DNA of 64,000 bases from Streptomyces asoensis (GTDB lineage Bacteria; Actinomycetota; Actinomycetes; Streptomycetales; Streptomycetaceae): the NCBI RefSeq assembly GCF_013085465.1, contig NZ_CP049838.1, positions 4,278,001 through 4,342,000 on the forward strand. Direction: 5' to 3'. The first letter of the stretch is position 1, and the number at the start of each line of letters is the position of its first letter. Positions 16,940-27,908 of this stretch are shown here, piece after piece. A model generated the notes under the pieces. The model did not search any database. It was not told where the DNA came from and was given only the letters and a program-made list of their open reading frames with translations. The translations under genes and the position numbers were made by a program.

Positions 16940-19468
16940 ATGTTCCGTACCGCCTTGCGCAACGTACTCGCGCACAAGGCCCGGCTCCTGATGACCGTGC
17001 TCGCCGTGATGCTCGGCGTGGCCTTCGTGTCGGGGACCCTGGTCTTCACCAACACCCTCTCCGACGCCCTCCAGAAGAGCTCCGCCAAGGGCTTCGACCA
17101 GGTCGACGTCGCCGTCACCGCCGAGGCCCAGGACGACGTCGGCGACCGTATCGTCAAGACGCCCGAGCTGACCCAGGCGCTGCTGGAGCAGAGCGCGAAG
17201 GTGCCGGGCGCCGCGTCCGCCATCGGCGTCGTCAACGGCTTCACCGCCATCGCCGACAAGGGCGGCAAGCTCATCGGCGGTGGCTTCCAGTCGCAGGGCG
17301 GCAACTACTGGGGCGACAAGGACGCCCGGTACCCGCTCGCCACCGGACACGCGCCGAGCGGCGCCGACGAGGTCGTCATCGACTCCAGGACGGCCGAGCG
17401 GGCCGGGTACAAGGTCGGCGACACCGTACGGATCTCCGTCGACGGCCCCGTCCTCACCCCGAAGATCACCGGCATCTTCACCACCGACGACGGCAATGTC
17501 GCGGCCGGCGGCAGCCTCGCCCTGTTCGACACGGCGACCGCGCAGACGCTCTTCGGCAAGACCGGCACCTACGACGAGATCGACGTGCAGGCCGCCGCCG
17601 GGACCTCGCAGAGCGCGCTGAAGTCCGCCCTGGACACCGCCCTGCCGAAGGACAAGGTCGAGACCGTCACCGGCAGGCAACTCGCCGCCGACCAGGCCGA
17701 GATGATCTCCGCCTCGATGAGCGGGATGAAGCAGGGGCTGCTGGTCTTCGCCGGGATCGCGCTGTTCGTCGGCACCTTCATCATCGCCAACACCTTCACC
17801 ATGCTGGTCGCCCAGCGCACCAAGGAACTCGCGCTGATGCGGGCCGTCGGCGCCTCCCGCCGGCAGGTCACGCGGTCGGTGCTGATCGAGGCGTTCGTCG
17901 TCGGCACGATCGCCGGGGTGACCGGTCTGGTCGCCGGCATCGGCATCGGGGCCGGGCTGCGCTCGCTGCTCGGGACGCTGGGGGCGACCGTCCCCGACGG
18001 GCCGCTCGTCGTCTCGCCCGGCACGATCGCCGCCGCCCTCGTCGTCGGCGTCGTCATCACCATGCTGGCGGCCTGGCTGCCCGGCCGCCGGGCCGCGAAG
18101 ATCCCGCCGGTCGCCGCGATGAGCAGCGTGCACGCCACCGCGAGCACCAAGTCCCTGGTGCTGCGCAACACGCTGGGCGCGCTGTTCTCGGCGGCGGGCG
18201 TCGCCGTGGTCCTGGCCGCGACGACGATGAGCGGCTCCGACGGCCAGGCCCCCATGGGTCTCGGCGCGGTCCTGCTCATCATCGGCGTCTTCATCCTGAC
18301 CCCGCTGCTGTCCCGCCCGCTGATCGCGGCCGCCGCGCCCGTCCTGCGGATCTTCGGGGTGTCCGGCAAGCTGGCCCGGCAGAACTCGGTGCGCAACCCC
18401 CGCCGTACGGCGGCCACGGCCTCCGCGCTGATGATCGGTCTGACCCTGATCACCGGTATGACGGTGATGGCGGGCAGCCTCCAGAAGTCCATCGACAAGA
18501 TGGCGTCCTCCGCGATCAGGGCCGACTACGTCGTGTCGATGGCGAACGGCAACGAGCTCTCCGCCGACATCGACGAGAAGCTGAAGGCCACCGACGGGGT
18601 CACCGCCACCAGCCCGATGCGCAACGCCCCCGGCCGGATCGACGGCACGACCGAGTACCTCACCGGCGTCACCGGCTCCACCATCGGCGCTCTGACCGAC
18701 CTCAAGGTCGACGACGGCTCCTTCAAGGTGGGCGGCGGACAGGTCGTCGTCGACGACGCCACCGCCGAGTCCCACGGCTGGAAGGCCGGTTCGTCCTTCA
18801 CGGTGAACTACGAGGACGGCAAGAAGCAGCAGCTGACGGTCTCCGGGGTCTACAAGGGCAACGAGCTGATCGAGGGCATCCTGCTCGACAACGCCGCCCT
18901 CACCCCGCATCTGGCGGACCCGACCGACATGCGGGTCATGGTCAAGACGTCCGGCGGCACCTCGGACGGCACGAAGGACCGGCTGGAGAAGGCCCTCGGC
19001 TCCAACCCGGCCATCAAGGTCCAGAGCAAGAAGGACCTCTCCGACGAGGTCGCGAAGATGTTCACGCTGATGCTGAACATGCTCTACGGGCTGCTCGCGA
19101 TGGCCGTGATCGTCGCGGTCCTCGGCGTCATCAACACCCTCGCGATGTCGGTCTTCGAGCGGTCCCAGGAGATCGGCATGCTGCGGGCCATCGGCCTGGA
19201 CCGGCGCTCGGTCAAGCGGATGGTCCGGCTGGAGTCCCTGGTGATCTCGCTCTTCGGCGGGGTGCTCGGCATCGGCCTGGGCGTGTTCTTCGGCTGGGCC
19301 GCCGGTGAGCTGCTCGGCACCAGCATGCCGACGTACGAACTGGTCGTGCCGTGGGCCCGGATGGCCGTCTTCCTGTCGCTGGCCGCCGGGGTGGGCATCC
19401 TGGCCGCGCTGTGGCCGGCCCGGCGGGCGTCGCGCCTGAACATGCTGGCCGCGATCAAGTCCGAGTAG
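16940..19468 (+). CDS. FtsX-like ABC permease (842 residues), pair 1
   Basis: One N-terminal membrane segment (LLMTVLAVMLGVAFVSGTLV), a large extracytoplasmic domain, three membrane segments with a QRTKELALMRAVGASRRQV motif, a linker segment, a second extracytoplasmic domain, and a second FtsX unit with ERSQEIGMLRAIGLDRRSV. The fused two-unit architecture (about 840 residues) is common in actinobacteria. The cargo is unknown; export or extraction of a lipophilic or peptide substrate is typical. The ribosome site is weak (GAGAAG). Confidence 0.88.
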   Translation: MFRTALRNVLAHKARLLMTVLAVMLGVAFVSGTLVFTNTLSDALQKSSAKGFDQVDVAVTAEAQDDVGDRIVKTPELTQALLEQSAKVPGAASAIGVVNGFTAIADKGGKLIGGGFQSQGGNYWGDKDARYPLATGHAPSGADEVVIDSRTAERAGYKVGDTVRISVDGPVLTPKITGIFTTDDGNVAAGGSLALFDTATAQTLFGKTGTYDEIDVQAAAGTSQSALKSALDTALPKDKVETVTGRQLAADQAEMISASMSGMKQGLLVFAGIALFVGTFIIANTFTMLVAQRTKELALMRAVGASRRQVTRSVLIEAFVVGTIAGVTGLVAGIGIGAGLRSLLGTLGATVPDGPLVVSPGTIAAALVVGVVITMLAAWLPGRRAAKIPPVAAMSSVHATASTKSLVLRNTLGALFSAAGVAVVLAATTMSGSDGQAPMGLGAVLLIIGVFILTPLLSRPLIAAAAPVLRIFGVSGKLARQNSVRNPRRTAATASALMIGLTLITGMTVMAGSLQKSIDKMASSAIRADYVVSMANGNELSADIDEKLKATDGVTATSPMRNAPGRIDGTTEYLTGVTGSTIGALTDLKVDDGSFKVGGGQVVVDDATAESHGWKAGSSFTVNYEDGKKQQLTVSGVYKGNELIEGILLDNAALTPHLADPTDMRVMVKTSGGTSDGTKDRLEKALGSNPAIKVQSKKDLSDEVAKMFTLMLNMLYGLLAMAVIVAVLGVINTLAMSVFERSQEIGMLRAIGLDRRSVKRMVRLESLVISLFGGVLGIGLGVFFGWAAGELLGTSMPTYELVVPWARMAVFLSLAAGVGILAALWPARRASRLNMLAAIKSE

Positions 19469-19481
19469 GGCAAACCCGGTC

Positions 19482-19512
19482 GGGGCCCCGTCGCGCGATG
19501 CGGCGGGGCCCC
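19482..19512. terminator. Bidirectional terminator hairpin
   Basis: Inverted repeat GGGGCCCCG/CGGGGCCCC between the convergent permease and cyclopropane synthase genes. Confidence 0.7.
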
Positions 19513-19534
19513 TCGTGCGTCGGACGGCCGTCAG

Positions 19535-20824
19535 TCAGTTCCAGGTGCGGGCGCGCAGCGGCATCCCGGAGTCGCCCGATCCGGGGGTCCGGACGGCCAG
19601 GACCTGGTTGACGCCGATCTGGTTGCGTTCGAAGGCGACGGCGGAGGCGGCCATGTAGAGCCGCCAGACCCGGGCGCGACCGGGGCTGGTGAGGTGGACG
19701 GCCCGGTCCCAGTCGGCCTCCAGACGGGCCACCCAGCGGCGCAGGGTGAGGGCGTAGTGCTCGCGGATCGACTCGACGTCACGGACCTCGAAGCCCGCGC
19801 GTTCGAGCTGGCCCACCGTGGTGCCGACGGGGGCGAGTTCGCCGTCCGGGAAGACGTAGGCGTCGATGAACGAGTCCACGCCGTACGCCGACTCGTCGCG
19901 CTGCGGACGGCGGGCGATCTGGTGGTTGAGCAGTCGGCCGCCGGACCGGAGCAGCGCGAACAGGACCTGCGCGTACTCCAGGTACTTCTCGGAGCCGACG
20001 TGTTCCGCCATGCCGATGGAGGAGACCGCGTCGAACGGCCCGTCGGCGACGTCCCGGTAGTCCTGGACGCGGATCTCGACCTTGTCGGTGAGCCCGGCGT
20101 CGGCGACGCGCTTACGGGCGAACGCCGCCTGCTCCTGGGAGAGGGTGATCCCGACGACGGTCGCACCGTGCTCGCGGGCCGCGTGGATGGCGAGGGAGCC
20201 CCAGCCGCAGCCGACGTCCAGCAGCCGCGATCCGGGTCTCAGGTCCAGTTTGCGGCAGACGAGTTCGAGCTTGTCGTGCTGGGCGAGTTCGAGGGTGCTG
20301 TCCCCGGACTCCCAGTAGGCGCACGAGTAGACCATGGACGGGCCGAGGACCAGCGCGTAGAAGTCGTTGCCGACGTCGTAGTGGTGGCTGATGGCGCGTC
20401 GGTCGGTGCGGCGGGTGTGGAGGTGGCCGGTCCGGCGGATCTCTTCACCCGGCGGGGCGGGCGGCAGCGGCGGTCCGGCGAGTTTCAGCAGGCCGCGCAC
20501 CGCCGAACGGAAGTCCGGGTCGCGCAGCGCCTGCCCGAGCGTACGGGCGTCCTCGCCGCGCTGCCAGATCAGGCCGGAGAGCAGATCGAGAGCGGTGTAC
20601 AGGTCCCCCTCGATCCCCAGGTCACCGGCCACCCAGGCGCGGGCGAGGCCGAGCTCGCCGGGCTTGAAGAGGAGCCGCCGCAGGGCCCGGCGATTGCGTA
20701 CGACCAGGATCGGCGCGGCGGGCGGACCCGCCTGCGAACCGTCCCAGGCACGCACGCGGACCGGGAAAGGGGCTCCCAGCAACTGCTCGACGAGGGCATG
20801 GAGCCGCGGCGCGGCGTCAGCCAT
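19535..20824 (-). CDS. Cyclopropane-fatty-acyl-phospholipid synthase-family methyltransferase
   Basis: A 429-residue SAM-dependent enzyme that methylates unsaturated acyl chains of membrane phospholipids. The N-terminal 130 residues are the lipid-binding cap (PFPVRVRAWDGSQAGPP). The Rossmann core begins ISHHYDVGNDFYALVLG, with SAM motif LLDVGCGWGSLAIHAA and SSIGMAEHVGSEKY. The YGVDSFIDAYVFPDGEL segment is diagnostic for the family. The start at 20824 is preceded by GGAGG at eight bases. Confidence 0.9.
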   Translation of the reverse strand: MADAAPRLHALVEQLLGAPFPVRVRAWDGSQAGPPAAPILVVRNRRALRRLLFKPGELGLARAWVAGDLGIEGDLYTALDLLSGLIWQRGEDARTLGQALRDPDFRSAVRGLLKLAGPPLPPAPPGEEIRRTGHLHTRRTDRRAISHHYDVGNDFYALVLGPSMVYSCAYWESGDSTLELAQHDKLELVCRKLDLRPGSRLLDVGCGWGSLAIHAAREHGATVVGITLSQEQAAFARKRVADAGLTDKVEIRVQDYRDVADGPFDAVSSIGMAEHVGSEKYLEYAQVLFALLRSGGRLLNHQIARRPQRDESAYGVDSFIDAYVFPDGELAPVGTTVGQLERAGFEVRDVESIREHYALTLRRWVARLEADWDRAVHLTSPGRARVWRLYMAASAVAFERNQIGVNQVLAVRTPGSGDSGMPLRARTWN

Positions 20825-21005
20825 GATGCACACCTCCGTGACGGGTGATCCCGCAATGTCCTGACACCACGTAAACACGGAAGAGCGCTCAGTCCAGTCC
20901 CGCGCGGCCGTCACGGCTCGGCAAAATACATGCACAGGGCACGTGTCGCCGGCGGCGCTCGGTTCGGGGGCGCCGGCGCGGGCTCCTGCTCAGGCTCGGC
21001 GAACG

Positions 21006-21049
21006 CCGAAGGGGCCGCCCGCACCACGGATGGCGGACGGCCCCTTCGG
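21006..21049 (-). terminator. Terminator hairpin downstream of ndh
   Basis: A perfect 12-base stem (21006-21017 and 21038-21049) between the ndh stop and the cyclopropane synthase start. Confidence 0.7.
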
Positions 21050-21080
21050 GGGTGTTTCAGTGACCGGCGGCCCGGGGGCC

Positions 21081-21150
21081 GGAGGTCGGGTGACCGAAGG
21101 TCAGATGACCGGAAGTCAGGTGACCAGAGGTCGGGTGACCGGAGGTCAGG
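21081..21150. repeat. 15-bp tandem repeat, 4.7 copies, overlapping the ndh stop codon
   Basis: Units of the form GGAGGTCGGGTGACC: 21081-21095, 21096-21110, 21111-21125, 21126-21140 and a partial 21141-21150, each differing by two or three bases. The last unit contains the ndh stop at 21146-21148. Each unit includes the near-palindrome GGTCNGGTGACC. Confidence 0.8.
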
Positions 21151-22540
21151 AGGCCTTGGCCTTCTCGTTCTCGGTCTTCTCGGCGGCCGGCTTCGCGGCG
21201 ACCGGCGCCGGCTTCGCGGCCTCGTAGAACTCCTCGCGCGGGGACTCCAGCGCACCCAGCGCCACGACCTCACGCTTGAGGAACATGCCGAGCGTCCAGT
21301 CGGCGAAGACGCGGATCTTACGGTTCCACGTCGGCATCGCCATGCCGTGGTAGCCGCGGTGCATGTACCAGGCGAGACGGCCCTTGAGCTTGATCTTCAC
21401 CTTGCCCATGACGATCATCGCGACGCCCTTGTGGAGGCCGAGGCCCGCCACCGCACCCTTGTTGGAGTGCGAGTACTCCTTCTGCGGGAAGCCCCGCATA
21501 CCGGAGATCACGTTGTCGCCGAGGACCTTGGCCTGCCGCAGCGCGTGCTGCGCGTTCGGCGGGCACCAGGCGTTCTCGACGCCGGCCTTGCGGGCGGCGA
21601 CGTCCGGGACCTGGGCGTTGTCGCCGGCGGCCCAGATGTAGTCGGTGCCCTGGACCTGGAGGGTCGGGGCCGTGTCGACGTGACCGCGGGGGCCCAGCGG
21701 CAGGCCGTAGCGGGCCAGCACCGGGTTGGGCTTGACGCCCGCCGTCCACACGATGGTGTTGGAGTCGACCTCGAGGCCGTTCTTCAGCACCACGTGGCCG
21801 TCGACGCAGGAGTCCATGGAGGTGGAGAGGTAGATCTCCACACCGCGGCCCTCGAGGTGCTCCTTGCCGTACTGGCCCAGCTTGGGGCCGACCTCGGGAA
21901 GGATCTTGTCGGCGGCGTCGACGAGGATGAAGCGCATGTCCTCGCGGGACACCGTCTTGTAGTACTTGGCCGCGTCCCGGGCCAGATCCTCGACCTCACC
22001 GATGGTCTCCGCACCGGCGAAACCGCCGCCGATGAAGACGAAGGTGAGCGCCTTGCGGCGGATCTCCTCGTCGGTCGTGGAGTCGGCCTTGTCGAGCTGC
22101 TCGAGGACGTGGTTGCGCAGGCCGATGGCCTCCTCGACACCCTTCATACCGATGCCCTGTTCGGCGAGGCCGGGGATCGGGAAGGTGCGGGAGACCGCGC
22201 CGAGCGCGATCACCAGGTAGTCGAAGGGCAGCTCGTACGCCTCGCCGACCAGCGGGGCGATCGTGGCGACCTTGCGGTCCTGGTCGATGGTGGTGACCCG
22301 GCCGGTGAGGACCTCCGCCTTGGGCAGCACGCGTCGCAGCGGGACGACGACGTGGCGCGGGGAGATGTTGCCGGCGGCGGTTTCGGGGAGGAAGGGCTGG
22401 TAGGTCATGTACGACCGGGGGTCGACGACCGTGACGGTCGCCTCGCCGTAGCGCATCTTCTTCATGATGCGCCGAGCTGCGTACAGGCCTACGTACCCAC
22501 CGCCTACTACGAGGATCCTGGGACGCTCCGTGGTGCTCAT
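21146..22540 (-). CDS. ndh: Type II NADH dehydrogenase (non-proton-pumping)
   Basis: A 464-residue FAD flavoprotein passing electrons from NADH to menaquinone at the inner membrane face. The first dinucleotide fold is RILVVGGGYVGLYAARRI (FAD), followed by YMTYQPFLPE; the second fold is FVFIGGGFAGAETIGE (NADH). The YIWAAGDNAQVPD segment and the C-terminal amphipathic region with the YHGMAMPTWNRK motif fit NDH-2. An Ala/Lys-rich tail ends the protein. The ATG at 22540 lacks a strong ribosome site, but upstream sequence is not protein-like. Two Rex-type boxes lie upstream. Confidence 0.9.
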   Translation of the reverse strand: MSTTERPRILVVGGGYVGLYAARRIMKKMRYGEATVTVVDPRSYMTYQPFLPETAAGNISPRHVVVPLRRVLPKAEVLTGRVTTIDQDRKVATIAPLVGEAYELPFDYLVIALGAVSRTFPIPGLAEQGIGMKGVEEAIGLRNHVLEQLDKADSTTDEEIRRKALTFVFIGGGFAGAETIGEVEDLARDAAKYYKTVSREDMRFILVDAADKILPEVGPKLGQYGKEHLEGRGVEIYLSTSMDSCVDGHVVLKNGLEVDSNTIVWTAGVKPNPVLARYGLPLGPRGHVDTAPTLQVQGTDYIWAAGDNAQVPDVAARKAGVENAWCPPNAQHALRQAKVLGDNVISGMRGFPQKEYSHSNKGAVAGLGLHKGVAMIVMGKVKIKLKGRLAWYMHRGYHGMAMPTWNRKIRVFADWTLGMFLKREVVALGALESPREEFYEAAKPAPVAAKPAAEKTENEKAKAS

Positions 22541-22757
22541 GCCATCGAGTATCCACCCGCTCGAGGGGGGTCGCTCGTGCGCCCCTTCACAAGCTTCCCG
22601 GGGGTGTGTGCTATCCTCCGCGGCCCGCGTGATCCAGGTCATGGCGCGGAGCGGGAACCAGCGTGTAGGGCATGGCGTTGTCAATGCCGCGTGAGCTGCC
22701 TCTCCGGGCCCGGAAGGGCTCCGTGAGGACCACCTGAGGCACCGTCCCCGGAGCTCC

Positions 22758-22796
22758 GCGATACGTCCGTGCGCGCCTCTTTTGAACACGTTCACA
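22758..22796 (-). promoter_or_regulatory. ndh promoter with overlapping Rex operator
   Basis: Minus-strand TGTGAACGTGTTCAAA (22796-22781) matches the Streptomyces Rex box TGTGAACGCGTTCACA at 14 of 16 positions. The 3' end of this box, TTCAAA, can serve as -35, with a 17-base spacer and -10 TATCGC (22763-22758). Repression when NADH is low would follow from known Rex behaviour. The leader to the ATG is about 210 bases. Confidence 0.65.
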
Positions 22797-22860
22797 GGGG
22801 TGTTGGGCCCCCGGAAGGGTCAACGGAGACGCCTCCGTCCTCCGACAGGGCCGAATTCCT

Positions 22861-22876
22861 TGTGAAGAACTTCACG
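22861..22876. promoter_or_regulatory. Second Rex-type box upstream of ndh
   Basis: TGTGAAGAACTTCACG has both Rex half-sites (TGTGAA and TTCACG) with the correct four-base spacer, exactly 80 bases from the first box centre to centre. Confidence 0.55.
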
Positions 22877-22908
22877 AACTTTCCCGAGGGGGTGCCTCCG
22901 GAACGCGT

Positions 22909-22934
22909 CCGAGGGGCCACGAAGGGCCCCTCGG
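22909..22934 (-). terminator. Terminator hairpin downstream of ppx
   Basis: Stem CCGAGGGGCC/GGCCCCTCGG with a six-base loop, between the ppx stop and the ndh regulatory region. Confidence 0.65.
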
Positions 22935-22993
22935 GTCTGCTCATACGGGCATCCTGCCTGCTCAGCAGAGTGCAAGTAGCGGGTCGGCCGGGG

Positions 22994-23935
22994 TCACGCG
23001 ATCGACCAGGCGATGCCGTCGAGGATGTCGTGCTCGCTCACGACGACCTCCTCCGCGCCGATCCGCTCCATGATCGCCACCAGGACGAGCGCGCCCGCCG
23101 CGATCACGTCCACCCGGCCCGGGTGCATCGCCGGATGCGCCGCGCGCTGTTCGTGAGTGGCCTGGAGAAGGTCGTCGCTGATGCTCCTGACCCGGTCGAG
23201 ACCGATCCGCGCGTGGTGGATCTTCGTGGAGTCGTACGCCTCCAGTCCCAGGGCGATCGCCGCGACCGTCGTCACCGAGCCGGCCAGGCCGACCAGGGTG
23301 CGCGCCTCGCGCAGCGGGACCGTCCGCTCGGCGAGGTCGAGGGCGGCCTCGATGTCGGCGCGCATCGCCGCGATCTGCCCGGCGGTGGGCGGGTCGATGA
23401 CCTTCCCGTCCACGACCAGGTGCCGCTCCGTCATCCGTACGCAGCCCACGTCGACGGAGCGCGCGGCGCGCACCCGGTCGTCGCCGACCACGAACTCGGT
23501 CGAGCCGCCGCCGATGTCCACCACCAGGAAGGGCTTGGCCAGATCGGCGCGCCCCTTCAGTTCCTTCGTGGCGCCGGTGAAGGAGAACTCGGCCTCCTGG
23601 TCGCCGGTGATGACCTCGGGCTCGACGCCGAGGATGTCCAGCACCCCGCGCACGAACTCGTCCCGGTTCTCCGCGTCCCGGGAGGCGGAGGTGGCGACGA
23701 AGCGCAGCCGCTGCGCGCCGTACTCCTTGATGGCGGCCGCGTACTCCCGACAGGCCGCGAAGGTCCGCTCCAGCGCCTCGGGGGCGAGCCGGCCGGTGCG
23801 GTCGACGCCCTGGCCGAGGCGGACGATCGTCATCCGGCGGTCCAGGTCGACCAGCTCGCCGGTCTCCGGGTCGGCGTCGGCGACGAGGAGGCGGATCGAG
23901 TTCGTACCGCAGTCGACGGCGGCGACCCGGGTCAC
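22994..23935 (-). CDS. ppx: Exopolyphosphatase / guanosine pentaphosphate phosphohydrolase (Ppx/GppA)
   Basis: 313 residues of the ASKHA-fold Ppx/GppA family, which hydrolyses polyphosphate or pppGpp. Signatures are VAAVDCGTNSIRLLVAD (phosphate 1), VVDIGGGSTEFVVG (phosphate 2) and LVGLAGSVTTVAAIALGL. The length is that of the short, two-domain actinobacterial form without an HD domain. The GTG start at 23935 overlaps the upstream DUF501 stop (GTGA), indicating coupling. It is in the conserved eno-divIC-DUF501-ppx order. Confidence 0.9.
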   Translation of the reverse strand: MTRVAAVDCGTNSIRLLVADADPETGELVDLDRRMTIVRLGQGVDRTGRLAPEALERTFAACREYAAAIKEYGAQRLRFVATSASRDAENRDEFVRGVLDILGVEPEVITGDQEAEFSFTGATKELKGRADLAKPFLVVDIGGGSTEFVVGDDRVRAARSVDVGCVRMTERHLVVDGKVIDPPTAGQIAAMRADIEAALDLAERTVPLREARTLVGLAGSVTTVAAIALGLEAYDSTKIHHARIGLDRVRSISDDLLQATHEQRAAHPAMHPGRVDVIAAGALVLVAIMERIGAEEVVVSEHDILDGIAWSIA

Positions 23936-24477
23936 CGGGCGGCCTCCTTCGCGTCGTCCTGCCGGCCCGGCGCCACGCACGTGCCCTTGCGCCACCACTC
24001 CGGGAGCATCTCCAGGGCCTCGTCGCCGAGGGGGTTCACGCCCGGGCCTGCGGCCAGGGAGTGCGCGACGAGCACGTGCAGGCACTTCACACGGTCCGGC
24101 ATGCCGCCCGCGCTGGGGAAGTTCTTCAGCTCCTCGATCTCGTCCCGGCGCCGGATGTAGTCCTCGTGCGCGGCGCGGTAGGAGGCGGCCAGCTCCGGGT
24201 CGCTCTGGAGCCGCTCCGTCATCTCCTTCATCACGCCGTTCGCCTCGAGCGTGCCGATGGCCGAGTTGGCCTTCGGGCACGTCAGGTAGTACAGCGTCGG
24301 GAAGGGCGTGCCGTCGGGCAGGCGGGGGGCCGTCTCCACGACGTCCGGCTCGCCGCACGGGCAGCGGTGCGCGATCGCGCGCAGACCGCGCGGCGGCCGT
24401 CCGAGCTGCTGCTTGAAGGCCTCGACGTCCGCGTCGGTGGGCTCGGTGCGCGGGGTGGTCGGCGGGGGCGTTTGCAT
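23932..24477 (-). CDS. DUF501-family protein
   Basis: 181 residues. The core includes FKQQLGRPPRGLRAIAHRCP, PDGTPFPTLYYLTCP and the C-terminal GMPDRVKCLHVLVAHSLA, the pattern of DUF501. Cys/His residues (HRCPCG, YLTCP, RVKCLHVL) could bind metal. The function is unknown, but the family is almost invariably between divIC/ftsB and ppx in actinobacteria. Confidence 0.85.
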   Translation of the reverse strand: MQTPPPTTPRTEPTDADVEAFKQQLGRPPRGLRAIAHRCPCGEPDVVETAPRLPDGTPFPTLYYLTCPKANSAIGTLEANGVMKEMTERLQSDPELAASYRAAHEDYIRRRDEIEELKNFPSAGGMPDRVKCLHVLVAHSLAAGPGVNPLGDEALEMLPEWWRKGTCVAPGRQDDAKEAAR

Positions 24478-24499
24478 GCCTGTCTTTCTATCGGTCAGT

Positions 24500-24976
24500 T
24501 CACTGGTCGGAGGCGTCGGACTTGTCGACGCCGTCCCAGACGTTCGAGTACCAGGGGCGGTCGGTCGCGCCGAGGTCGGCGCGGGACTGCTTGGCCGCGT
24601 CCGGGTCGATCACCACGAACCCGGTCTCCCCCGGCAGCACGTAGTGCAGCCGCTGCCGGATCTGCTGCTCGGCGTAGGCGTCGTCCTGCCAGCGCGCCTT
24701 GAGGTCGCGCAGCTGCTCGACACGTTCGCTGGCCTGCTGCTTCTCGCGCTCCAGATCGGCGATCTCGGCGCGCTGGGAGACGTACTGGCGCATCGGGTAG
24801 GCCAGGGCCACGATCAGCGTGCACAGGACGAGCGCGAGGAGCGCGGCGCGGCCGGTGAGCCGGGAGCGGCGGGCCTGGCGCTTGGTCTGGGAGCGGTAGA
24901 CCCGGGCCGCGGTCTGCTCGCCGAGCAGCTTGATCCTGGTCGCGGTGGAGAAACGGTCCCGGTCCTTCACGGCCAC
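24500..24976 (-). CDS. divIC: Septum formation initiator (DivIC/FtsB family)
   Basis: A 158-residue bitopic division protein. A basic cytoplasmic N-terminus is followed by the membrane segment AALLALVLCTLIVALAYPM and a short periplasmic coiled coil (RAEIADLEREKQQASERVEQ), then the DDAYAEQQIRQRLHYVLPGE motif typical of FtsB/DivIC. It works with FtsL and FtsQ/DivIB in septum assembly; in Streptomyces it is needed mainly for efficient sporulation septation. The start is GTG at 24976. It lies downstream of eno on the same strand. Confidence 0.88.
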   Translation of the reverse strand: MAVKDRDRFSTATRIKLLGEQTAARVYRSQTKRQARRSRLTGRAALLALVLCTLIVALAYPMRQYVSQRAEIADLEREKQQASERVEQLRDLKARWQDDAYAEQQIRQRLHYVLPGETGFVVIDPDAAKQSRADLGATDRPWYSNVWDGVDKSDASDQ

Positions 24977-25003
24977 TGCTTCCCGCCTCCCGTCTCACAC
25001 GTG

Positions 25004-25048
25004 CGTACGTCCCCGCACACGGTACGGGACCGGGTACGGGGACGTACG
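25004..25048 (-). terminator. Hairpin between eno and divIC
   Basis: A perfect 12-base stem (25004-25015 and 25037-25048). It may attenuate eno transcription into the division gene. Confidence 0.55.
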
Positions 25049-25136
25049 TACGACTGGCGGAGCCTTGACCCGGTTCGGGTCGGCGGCGTCAGCCCTTGCT
25101 GTGCCCGAGGTCCGCAGAGCGGACGTGCGGGAAGGT

Positions 25137-27693
<2,557 letters not shown>

Positions 27694-27908
27694 CTTGACG
27701 CGACGACTGTTCCCGGTTCGTCGCTGGCAGGATTCGGCGTTGCGACGGCCGGGGCTCGGGTTGCCGAGCGGCCTCGACCGTAGACACGCGATCGGGGGAA
27801 TTTCAAAGACGATCAGGGCTTCTGAGACTCATCCCACACTTTCACCAAACCGGACATTCGGCGCGAAGCGTGACGTGAACTCCCGCTGTTTTTCTTGGGC
27901 TTTGCGCC

